Shown: piece after piece, positions 26,628-34,084 of the stretch
Numbering within the stretch: the stretch's first letter is position 1
How the letters are laid out: each line of letters begins with the position of its first letter
Origin: Planctomycetota bacterium
Lineage (GTDB): Bacteria; Planctomycetota; PLA2; JAEUHO01
NCBI GenBank assembly: GCA_030066775.1
Contig: JASJAY010000064.1
Coordinates: 1 to 37,940 of the forward strand
Direction of reading: 5' to 3'
Length of the DNA stretch: 37,940 nucleotides
Position numbers and translations under genes: made by a program
The notes under the pieces: generated by a model
Database searches by the model: none
What the model saw: the letters and a program-made list of their open reading frames with translations, nothing else
Told to the model about the DNA's origin: nothing

Positions 26628-27770
26628 CTAGCGACAGGTGCAGCAGGGGACGCGGATGCAGAAGGGCCCGACGCGCACGCGTCGCCAGCCACGCACGGGC
26701 GCCCGGCGCGAGCTGGGGCTCCCCACGGTCGCCTTCTTCGGCGGCCCCTCGAGGTGCTCCATCTTCGTCGCGCGCCAGACGGTATAGCCCTTCTTGCGCA
26801 GCAGGTTCAGGATGCCCATGTCGCCGCCGTAGTGCGCGGCGCCAACGGCAACGAAGTGCGTCTTGTCGGGGTTGAGCTTCAGCTTCTCGATCATCCGGTC
26901 GGCCATGAGCACGTTGCGGTCGTCGAGGACGCGCTTCATGAGCTTGCGCGTGAACGGATCGCTGTTGTCCACCTGCGAGAGCATCGCCTCCATCATCGTG
27001 TCGATGTCGCCCTTCAGGTAGATGTCGATCAGCCCCTGGATCGGCGCCTCGGCACCGGACTCCTTCGCCTGCTCGAGCGCATCGAGCGTCGAGACGATCA
27101 GCTGCGTCTGCTCTTCCAGCGTCAAGCTGTCGAAGATGTCGAGCTGCTCCTCGATCGTCTCGAGCCCGCCCACGACCTTGTCCTCCTTCTTCGCGTCCCC
27201 GAACAACGCCATGTCGAGCGCGGGGTTCTCCATCTGCTCGGGCTCGAGCCCCGCGAGCTGCAGCCGGAAGTAGATGACGAAGGGCTTCATCTTGTTCATG
27301 AGCATCAGCGGCGTGCCGAGCTCGCGCATCTTCTTGTCGAGACGCTTCCACAGCTCCTCGCCGAGGACGGTCGTGAGCGTCTCGTCACCCGGCAGCGTCA
27401 GCTTCGGCATCAGCTTCATCGGGTCCATCTCGTCCATGTTGACCTCGGTGTAGAGCGCACCGCTCTCGTCGAGCGCCTTCTGCACCACGGGCGGATGGTC
27501 GAGCACGCGCGGGTCGCCGATGTGGATCGTGCCGAAGAGGTAGATGCGCGGCTCGCTGTCCACGACCCACAGAAGCGGCTTGCGTGGCGCGGCGGGCTTC
27601 TTCGCCTCCTCGGGCGTCTTCGCCTCCTTGGCCTTCTTCGGCGCATCGGCCTTCTTCTCGGCGGCCGGGGCCTGCGTGTCGTCCGCGATCGCCGTGGGCG
27701 CGACCACGAGGCCGAGGCCGACGGCGGCGAGGAGCAGCCAGTACAGGGAACGCATGCGGAGTCGGCTCAA
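26628..27770 (-). CDS. TraB/GumN family exported protein
   Basis: This 380-residue protein has an N-terminal signal segment ('LYWLLLAAVGLGLVVAPTAIA') and a Lys/Ala/Glu-rich linker (about 35-64), then a TraB/GumN domain. Both GxxH motifs of the family are present: GTIH (80-83) in 'IYLFGTIHIGD' and GAAH in 'FVAVGAAHYGGDMGILNLLRKKGYTV'. 'DDRNVLMADRMIEKL' corresponds to the 'R(N)..ma..I' block. The family includes the Tiki metalloproteases, so hydrolase activity is possible but unproven here. I place the start at TTG 27770 because GGGAGG is five bases upstream; ATG 27755 lacks a ribosome site. The C-terminal end is unusual: 'CIRVPCCTCR', four Cys in the last ten residues. Confidence 0.85.
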   Translation of the reverse strand: MSRLRMRSLYWLLLAAVGLGLVVAPTAIADDTQAPAAEKKADAPKKAKEAKTPEEAKKPAAPRKPLLWVVDSEPRIYLFGTIHIGDPRVLDHPPVVQKALDESGALYTEVNMDEMDPMKLMPKLTLPGDETLTTVLGEELWKRLDKKMRELGTPLMLMNKMKPFVIYFRLQLAGLEPEQMENPALDMALFGDAKKEDKVVGGLETIEEQLDIFDSLTLEEQTQLIVSTLDALEQAKESGAEAPIQGLIDIYLKGDIDTMMEAMLSQVDNSDPFTRKLMKRVLDDRNVLMADRMIEKLKLNPDKTHFVAVGAAHYGGDMGILNLLRKKGYTVWRATKMEHLEGPPKKATVGSPSSRRAPVRGWRRVRVGPFCIRVPCCTCR

Positions 27771-27855
27771 GACGGCCTCCCGATTTCGGCCCGTCGGAAC
27801 GAGGGGCACTCCGACGTTCTACAGGCAGAGCAAGGCCATCGCGCGGTTCTCGCGC

Positions 27856-29187
27856 CTACCGCGTGACGACCTTGGCCTTCGGGTCCTTCAAGGACGGGAT
27901 CGCCTTGGGCGGCGTCCGGTCGAGGGCCAGGATCAACGCGTGGATGGCCGTCACGTAGACGCGTCCGCCCTGCACCCAGCCCCCGCCGGCGCCTGCGGGC
28001 ATGCCGGGGATCGCCTTCGTGTCGTTCGTCACGCCGGGCGACTCGTTGCACACGCAGTCGCAGCTGCCGTCCTCGTTCTGCTTCGCGAGGATCTTCGCGA
28101 AGAAGGTCTTTCGGAACGTGGCCCATGCCTCGCCGCCGCGAACCGCGGCCAGCACGGCGCTGTATTGCAGGGCCATGGCCGCGCTGCCGTGCCCGTCGCC
28201 GAGCTGATCGGGGCTCGCATCGATCGCTCTCAGCGCCTTCTGGATCGCGGCATCGCTCGGCTCCACGCCCGCGAGCAGGAGCGAGAGCACCGCGCCGGAC
28301 GTGCGCGCCACCTCGATGCCGCCCGCCATGCCCATGCCGCCGCCGCTCGCGGGCATGGTGTGCTTCTGCGACGGGTCGTAGGGGAACGTCCCGTTGGTGT
28401 TCTGCGACTTCAGCAAGTACGCCTTGCCGGCCTCCAGCACGGGGCCGACCGACTTGCTCTTGGTCTGCAAGGACGCGGCGCCGAGACCGGAGAGCGCACA
28501 GCTCGTGGCGGCGAGCAGGGTCGCGGGATAGGTCAGCGAGCCGCCGCCGGGCTTGGGGATCTGGATCGGCGGCAGGCCCATGCCGTCCCGCTCCGCGTCG
28601 TCGTGACCCCAGCCGCCGTTCTCCTGCTGGGCCGCGCCCAGCACGACGAACACCTTCTTGAGCGCCTTCTTCGACGCGCTCTTCGACTTGCCTCGCGCGA
28701 TGCTCTCGGCGTGGAAGTGCGCCACCTGCCCGAGGGGCCAGACGTACTGCGCCGTCTGCATGCCCATCATCCGCTCGAAGCCGGGCGGGCCCTTCGGCGG
28801 CTTGTCGCGCTTCTTCTTCTTCGCGTCGCGCTTGTCCGCCTGCTCGTACCCACGCGCCACGCGCTCGGCGTACGAGTCGAGGTACCCGCGGATCCGATCG
28901 AGCTGCTTCTTCCGCGAAGGCAGCTTCTTGCCGTCCTTGACCTTCTCGATGCAGAGCAGGTACGCCCAACCGGCCACGGCCGCCGCATAGGGCTTGCGCG
29001 TGGAGCCGTGCTCGCCGAGCTTCCAGAGGTTCTCGTCGAGGTACGTGAACATCCGCTTGAGCGCGGCGTCGCGCATCGCGGGGGTGACCTCGCCACCTGT
29101 AGCCGGCGCGTCCTCTGCGGAGGCGACGGGGCCCATCCCCAGGAGCAGGGCCAGCGCCAGTCCGATCGCGATCCGCCTGCCTCTCAT
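27856..29187 (-). CDS. Exported alpha-toroid (prenyltransferase/squalene-oxidase-like repeat) protein
   Basis: This 443-residue protein has a signal peptide ('RRIAIGLALALLLGMGPVASA') and then helical repeats of the terpenoid cyclase/prenyltransferase type, recognised by repeated 'Q..(N/D)G' turns: 'GAAQQENGGWGHDDAE', 'LKSQNTNGTFPYDP' and 'LAKQNEDGSCDCVC'. Between them lie helices such as 'SGAVLSLLLAGVEPSDAAIQKALRAI'. No DxDD or other cyclase catalytic motif is seen, so it is probably a binding or structural member. A Lys-rich stretch (about 119-133) and a Cys cluster 'CDCVC' are notable. The ATG at 29187 has a weak AGG upstream. It is divergent from the SRPBCC gene. Confidence 0.8.
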   Translation of the reverse strand: MRGRRIAIGLALALLLGMGPVASAEDAPATGGEVTPAMRDAALKRMFTYLDENLWKLGEHGSTRKPYAAAVAGWAYLLCIEKVKDGKKLPSRKKQLDRIRGYLDSYAERVARGYEQADKRDAKKKKRDKPPKGPPGFERMMGMQTAQYVWPLGQVAHFHAESIARGKSKSASKKALKKVFVVLGAAQQENGGWGHDDAERDGMGLPPIQIPKPGGGSLTYPATLLAATSCALSGLGAASLQTKSKSVGPVLEAGKAYLLKSQNTNGTFPYDPSQKHTMPASGGGMGMAGGIEVARTSGAVLSLLLAGVEPSDAAIQKALRAIDASPDQLGDGHGSAAMALQYSAVLAAVRGGEAWATFRKTFFAKILAKQNEDGSCDCVCNESPGVTNDTKAIPGMPAGAGGGWVQGGRVYVTAIHALILALDRTPPKAIPSLKDPKAKVVTR

Positions 29188-29284
29188 GACCTGGATCCTA
29201 CCCCTCTCGAGCGATGTCCATGTCCGACGGGACCTACGCGGGCCCCCGCCCCTATGTTGGAAACGTCAAAGAGCGGAGGTTGCC

Positions 29285-29725
29285 ATGCCCCTTGTCGCCC
29301 ATCGCGTCCCCGTGAACGCCCCGGCCGAACGCCTGTGGGCCATGATGCTCGAGAAGGTCGAGCATCCCGAGCGCTACGTCCCGGGCGTGGTCTCCAGCGA
29401 GATCCTGGATCGGCCCGAGCCGGGCGTCGTGCTGCGCTCCATGAACCTCGAGACGCCCCAGGGCACCAAGACGATCCGCGAGCTGATCTCGTGGTCGGAG
29501 GCCACGCGCACGACCTTCTTCCAGCTGCGCGGCGATCCCGTGTACCGCGGCTTCGTGGTGAACACGATCTTCGAGACAGACGACGGCTGCGTGCTCGACT
29601 ACACGATGCACTGGACGCCGCTCGAAGGCGTGACGCCGGAGGCGATCGACCCCGACTGGCAGACGCGGATCACCGCCGCCGTCGAGCACGCCAAGACCCA
29701 GGCCGAGGGCGCCGCTACGAGCTAG
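29285..29725 (+). CDS. SRPBCC family protein (DUF1857/AtaL-like)
   Basis: This 146-residue protein has the helix-grip START/SRPBCC fold. It opens 'VAHRVPVNAPAERLWAMMLEKVEHPERYVPGVVSSEIL', continues with 'TKTIRELISWSEATRTTFFQL' and 'VNTIFETDDGCVLDYTMHWTP', and ends in a long C-terminal helix. This order fits the AtaL-like DUF1857 group. It probably binds a small hydrophobic ligand; the activity is unknown. ATG 29285 is set by CGGAGG six bases upstream. Its stop overlaps the convergent gene by 11 bases. Confidence 0.82.
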   Translation: MPLVAHRVPVNAPAERLWAMMLEKVEHPERYVPGVVSSEILDRPEPGVVLRSMNLETPQGTKTIRELISWSEATRTTFFQLRGDPVYRGFVVNTIFETDDGCVLDYTMHWTPLEGVTPEAIDPDWQTRITAAVEHAKTQAEGAATS

Positions 29726-30380
29726 GGCCGCCCCCGAAGAACTGCGTCTCCATCCGGCCGAAGCTGTCGAAGTACCACTTCGTGAACTCGCGGTACCGGA
29801 CGACCTCGCTCGCCGCGAAGGTCTCCGAGTACTCGACCTCGCCCTTGTCGTTCTGACTCTTGATCGTGTACGAGCCGTCCTTGTTCCTCGTCGCGGACAG
29901 CAGACGGCTGTCCTTGTAGCCCCAGTAGGGCTGGGACTCGCCCTTCACGTCGAGACGCCACAGATGGTGGTTGACCAGGCGCACGCGGATCGACCGACCG
30001 AAGAAGAGCGGCCCGCCGAAGGTGATCGTCGCGCTCGCGTACCCCTTGCCGTCGTAGCGCACGCGTCCCATGCGCGCGGTCCGCATGAAGCGCTCGACCT
30101 GGCGCACCTGCGGATCGCGCCGCTGCTCGCGGCGGAACATCTCGTAGTCGGAGGGATCGATCGTGCGCCCCGCGCGCTTGTTCATGCGCTGCTTGAACCC
30201 GAAGCTGACCGTGGCCCACTCCCCGGCGTAGTTGCGCTGGGCGACGGCGCGCTTGAGCCGGCCGAGCGCGGCCTGCGGGGTGTCGCGGCGATCGACCGTG
30301 ACCGTCGTGTTGGCCTCCACGTCGACTCCGGAGAGCACGAAGGTGGCGGCCAGGAGGAGGGGCAGGGCGATATGGCGCAT
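29715..30380 (-). CDS. Exported protein of unknown function, paralogue of the 24120-24737 product
   Basis: This 221-residue protein has a cleavable signal peptide ('MRHIALPLLLAATFVLSGVDVEA') without a lipobox Cys. The mature part follows the same order as the lipoprotein encoded at 24120-24737: 'GEWATVSFGFKQRMNKRAGRTIDPSDYE', 'RRDPQVRQVERFM', 'QPYWGYKD', 'DGSYTI' and 'FAASEVVRYREFTKWYFDSFGRMET'. It is thus a diverged duplicate about 5 kb away, soluble in the periplasm rather than lipid-anchored. GAGG eight bases before ATG 30380 supports the start. It is divergent from the gene at 30600. Confidence 0.8.
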   Translation of the reverse strand: MRHIALPLLLAATFVLSGVDVEANTTVTVDRRDTPQAALGRLKRAVAQRNYAGEWATVSFGFKQRMNKRAGRTIDPSDYEMFRREQRRDPQVRQVERFMRTARMGRVRYDGKGYASATITFGGPLFFGRSIRVRLVNHHLWRLDVKGESQPYWGYKDSRLLSATRNKDGSYTIKSQNDKGEVEYSETFAASEVVRYREFTKWYFDSFGRMETQFFGGGPSS

Positions 30381-30599
30381 GAAGACCTCGGACGGGGAGT
30401 CGTAAGGCAGACCGTAGCCGCGACTCCAGGGCCCGCCGGGAATCCCTGAGGGGTCGAGACGGCTGTCCAGACGTCCTCGGAGGGTAGGCCCGGGGACCCA
30501 CTCTCCGGGCCCGCGGCGCCGTGGGCGGAATTGGCGAGATCGGCTGTCTGCCCGAGGCGGGCACAGGGATTCAGGGTCTGGATGTGCCCTGGAGTCCCC

Positions 30600-31823
30600 A
30601 TGACCACGCTTCGCCTCCCCCTCCTGATCCTCCTGATCGCGCTGCTGACCGGCCCGGCCGTGGCCGATGACACGCCGGCATCCGATCGCTTCCGCTCTCA
30701 CGACCTGAGGGGGTACGCCTTCGAGGCCGACCTGCCCACGTCGTGGCGCCTCATCGGCGCTGACAGCATGGGCGTCACGCTCGCGTCGAGCCCGCGGAGG
30801 TCCAAGGGCCACCGGTTCGAGGTGGCGCTCTACACGAAGAAGCTCACGGCAAAGACGCTCGAGCACTACGAGTACGACCCCGAGACGATGTCGCTCGAGG
30901 AGCTCGACCAGAAGATCAGCGCCAACAACGCGTGGTACAGCGACCAGAAGACGTTCCACGAGGGACGACGGACGATCGGCGGCCTCTCGATGTACGAGCG
31001 ACACATCGGGCCCGCGACCTACAAGAACGCCGAGGGCACCACGATCGAGGCAAAGGCCGGCGTGGCGCGCCTCTACTCGGTGATCACGTCCGACCTGGTG
31101 CGGATCAACCTGCGGGTGAACGCCTACCGCGACCAGCGCAACGCGGAAATGCCGCTGCTCAGCTACAAGGCGTATGACCACGAGGTGCTGCTGCGCAGCC
31201 TGACGATCCGCAAGACGAGCGAGCTGACGCCGAAGCAGAAGCAGGCACTGCCGACGGTGCTCGAGACCGATTGGGTGCGGATCTCGCAGCGTCGCGACTA
31301 CACGATGGATCTCGACGCGACGATCTTCGTTCCCGCGGGCTTCAAGGCCGCCATCGTGGTGGACGACCAAGCCAACAAGAACCGCGAGCGGGGCACCTTC
31401 GCCGTGCAGATCACGCCGCCGACGCCCGAGGGCCGCAAGCAGCCCCTCGGCATCGCCACCCTGATCCTCGAAGGCCTTCCGGTACAGCCCCAGGTGAAAG
31501 CCAACTACCTCGCCACGCTGGACGCGCGCGTCAAGGGTGTCATGCCGAACGGCAAGCTGATCTCGACGACCGAGATGCGCCACTTCGGGCTCTGGCAACT
31601 CGAGTCGCGTGCCACGCGCCGCGGGAGCAGCACGGGCGCAACGGTTGTGCGCACCTACGTGGAGAAGCGCGAAGGTGGACAGTCGATCGTACTGAAGGCC
31701 TGGACCGCGGGCGGCATGACCGGCGCCGCCCACATGATCCTCATGGGCGATAGCAAGGACTTCGACGCGCTCGAGTCCGCCTTCGCCCCCGTCATCGAAC
31801 TGTTGGTCGTCTTGATCGGCTAG
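30600..31823 (+). CDS. Exported protein of unknown function
   Basis: The product has 407 residues. It has a clear signal peptide ('MTTLRLPLLILLIALLTGPAVA') and no recognised domain. The mature part reads as two alpha/beta halves, each opening with a similar strand pattern: 'LRGYAFEADLPTSWRLIGADSMGVTLAS' (about 37-64) and 'RRDYTMDLDATIFVPAGFKAAIVVDD' (about 231-256). This suggests an internal duplication of a PsbP/Mog1-like or lipoprotein-like fold, which is a tentative reading. GGAG lies just before ATG 30600. The gap to the next gene is 35 bases, so both are probably one transcript. Confidence 0.75.
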   Translation: MTTLRLPLLILLIALLTGPAVADDTPASDRFRSHDLRGYAFEADLPTSWRLIGADSMGVTLASSPRRSKGHRFEVALYTKKLTAKTLEHYEYDPETMSLEELDQKISANNAWYSDQKTFHEGRRTIGGLSMYERHIGPATYKNAEGTTIEAKAGVARLYSVITSDLVRINLRVNAYRDQRNAEMPLLSYKAYDHEVLLRSLTIRKTSELTPKQKQALPTVLETDWVRISQRRDYTMDLDATIFVPAGFKAAIVVDDQANKNRERGTFAVQITPPTPEGRKQPLGIATLILEGLPVQPQVKANYLATLDARVKGVMPNGKLISTTEMRHFGLWQLESRATRRGSSTGATVVRTYVEKREGGQSIVLKAWTAGGMTGAAHMILMGDSKDFDALESAFAPVIELLVVLIG

Positions 31824-31858
31824 CCCGCACTGACCTGCAACGCCCCGGAGCCGCTCCC

Positions 31859-34084
31859 ATGCGCCACCTCGTGCTCTCCACCCTGATCGTCCTCGCCCTC
31901 GTCCTGGCGACGGGCACCGGCACCGCCCGCGCCGACGAGCGCCCGAACGCCAAGGCCGTCGTCGCCCTGCTGAAGGAGCTCCGCGCCGAGCTCGAGGCAC
32001 CGGGCCTCACCGTGGCCGATGCCGCGGCGAATCTCGACAGCGCCAAGGCCGCCATCGACTTCGTTCGCGACGAGGTGACGTACATGCCCTACGGCGGCGC
32101 GTACCACGGCGCGGCAGGCACGCTGCGCACGCGTGTCGCCAACAGCGTCGACAAGGCCACGCTCCTGCACGCGCTCCTGACGGCGATGAAGGTCGAGGCC
32201 CGTCTCGTGCGCGCCGACTTCCCGAAGGGCGCGAAGCCCCACCACGCCAAGGGCCGCACGAAGCGCCCCGCAGCGCTCGCGAAGCTCCAGAAGCTGCTGC
32301 AGGTGAAGGCGCGCGAGGCCGACACGAAAGGCTCGCAGGCTCTGCTGAAGACCCTGCGCAATGAGGTGGGTTCCTCGCTCTCGTCCTTGCGCGCCGTGCT
32401 CGCCGGGCTCGGCGAGGCCGCCCGGCTCGAGGGCGCTGCCGCCGGCTCCGAGGGCGCGCAGGCGCCCAAGGACTGGGTCTGGGTGCAGGCCAAGCTCGAC
32501 GGCACTACGTGGACGGACATCGACCCCGTCTTCCCGACGCGGGCGCGTCCCCAGACGGCCACGGCCTACGCACCGACATCTGTCCAGGTGACGATCGAGC
32601 TGCTCGCCGACGACACGCCGGTCCTCACGTGGACGGACGACGCCGCGGCGCTCTTCGGCCACGACGCCGAGATCCAGCTCCTGCCGGGCACTGGGAAGGT
32701 GAAGGACGCGGAGACGCCGGCCAAGGTGAAGACCTGGGTCGCCCTCCTGCGTATCGGGTCGAGCTCCACGCTCGGCAAGCCCTTCGCGCCCGGCGGCGAG
32801 ACGATCGCCCCCACCCCGGCCACGCGCGGCCTGTTCGGCAACACGCCGGCAAAGCCGGGCCAGATCGGCGCCAAGACGCTCCGGCTTCAGGTCCGCTTCG
32901 TGGATGAGCGACGCGGCGCCGCGGGCACCCGCACCTACGGCCGCACCATCCAGCGCTTCGACGCCGGCTTCGATCCGCAGCAGCTCGTCGCCAACTACCG
33001 CATGACTTTCGGTGTCGCCGACGTGCCCTTCCATGTCGAGACCGCCCGACTCATCGACGAGATGCTCGACACGCGCCGGCTCGTCGTGCCGCTGAAGAAG
33101 GGCGAGGCCGCGCCGACGTCCGCGCAGAGCGAGCGCGGCCTCTCGAGCCGCAGCGCGCGGGTGCTCAACGCGCTCTTCTTCCTGCAGCCCGCCCTCGTGA
33201 GCAAGGGCGTCGAGCTCGAGTGGACCGGTCCCGCCGTCGTGGTCGAGTCCGTCTCGCTCAAGCAGGTGGGCGACAAGCTCAAGACCGTCGCGCGCATCGA
33301 CATCTGGCACCAGGCGTTCACGCCCAAGGCCGGAAGCGCGCGCGCCCGTCGGGCCGAGTGGGGCCTTGCGACGCTGGCCGTCGAGGGCCATCTGCTCGAC
33401 ACCGTGAGCGTGAACAACCAGCTGCTCAGCGCCCACGGACCGGTCGTGCGCGTCGCAGACGGCGCGAAGCGCCTCGCCGGCGACGAGATCGCACGCGGCA
33501 TCCAGAACCAGGGCGGCATCGTCCTCTCCAGCACAACGACGCGCGACGTCACTTGGTCGCTGCGCCCGAACGGGGAGCTGCTGGGCACCCTGTCCACGCA
33601 TGGCACCGCAGCGAAGGGCGGCGAGCGCATGAACGACGCGATCGCCGCCGGTGTCGGCGGCGTGGCCGGGGGCATGGTGGGCGCAACCGGCAACCCGGCA
33701 GGCATGCTCGTCGGCGGCATCGCGGCCTACCTCAACGAGCTGCGCAAGGTCTGGGGCGACGTGACGAGCGTGCTCGACGCCGTCGGCAAGACGATCGAGA
33801 CGGGCGACCAGCGCTACGTGCTCGAGGCCATCGGCGCCTACGACGGCGACATGGCCCGCCGCCTCGGCCGCGCCTTCGCCGAGGGCGCCGTGCGCGGCTA
33901 CGCCGAGAGCGTCATCGGCGCCGGCGCCCGCCCGCTCCTGGGCGGCAGCGGCAACCCCTACGGCCCCACCGTCGGCGACCGCATCGTCGACGGCGCCCTC
34001 GCGGGCGGCCTCTCCGCCCCCCAGGACCTGCCGATCGTCTCGGACGTCGTCTCGGCCGCGGGCGACGTGGTCTTCGGTCGCTAG
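31859..34084 (+). CDS. Exported transglutaminase-like protein with a degenerate active site
   Basis: The product has 741 residues. A signal peptide (to about residue 25) is followed by a transglutaminase-like core split by a Lys-rich insertion (about 123-165): 'AIDFVRDEVTYMPYGGAYHGAAGTLRTRVANSVDKATLLHALLTAMKVEARLV' (66-117) and 'DWVWVQAKLDGTTWTDIDP' (205-223). At the usual Cys position there is S96, at the His position W206; only D222 remains. A large beta-rich middle region (about 235-570) has no recognised domain. The C-terminus holds a Gly-zipper-like stretch (about 597-623, 'AGVGGVAGGMVGATGNPAGML') that could enter membranes. It is probably a binding protein rather than an enzyme. GGAG lies upstream of ATG 31859. 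The stop shares CTAG with the convergent gene. Confidence 0.78.
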   Translation: MRHLVLSTLIVLALVLATGTGTARADERPNAKAVVALLKELRAELEAPGLTVADAAANLDSAKAAIDFVRDEVTYMPYGGAYHGAAGTLRTRVANSVDKATLLHALLTAMKVEARLVRADFPKGAKPHHAKGRTKRPAALAKLQKLLQVKAREADTKGSQALLKTLRNEVGSSLSSLRAVLAGLGEAARLEGAAAGSEGAQAPKDWVWVQAKLDGTTWTDIDPVFPTRARPQTATAYAPTSVQVTIELLADDTPVLTWTDDAAALFGHDAEIQLLPGTGKVKDAETPAKVKTWVALLRIGSSSTLGKPFAPGGETIAPTPATRGLFGNTPAKPGQIGAKTLRLQVRFVDERRGAAGTRTYGRTIQRFDAGFDPQQLVANYRMTFGVADVPFHVETARLIDEMLDTRRLVVPLKKGEAAPTSAQSERGLSSRSARVLNALFFLQPALVSKGVELEWTGPAVVVESVSLKQVGDKLKTVARIDIWHQAFTPKAGSARARRAEWGLATLAVEGHLLDTVSVNNQLLSAHGPVVRVADGAKRLAGDEIARGIQNQGGIVLSSTTTRDVTWSLRPNGELLGTLSTHGTAAKGGERMNDAIAAGVGGVAGGMVGATGNPAGMLVGGIAAYLNELRKVWGDVTSVLDAVGKTIETGDQRYVLEAIGAYDGDMARRLGRAFAEGAVRGYAESVIGAGARPLLGGSGNPYGPTVGDRIVDGALAGGLSAPQDLPIVSDVVSAAGDVVFGR

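Noticed and set aside
29715..32000. Very long minus-strand frame running through 30381-32000
   Set aside because: It is antisense to two exported proteins with signal peptides and ribosome sites. Only the part below 30380 matches a protein family, the local paralogue.
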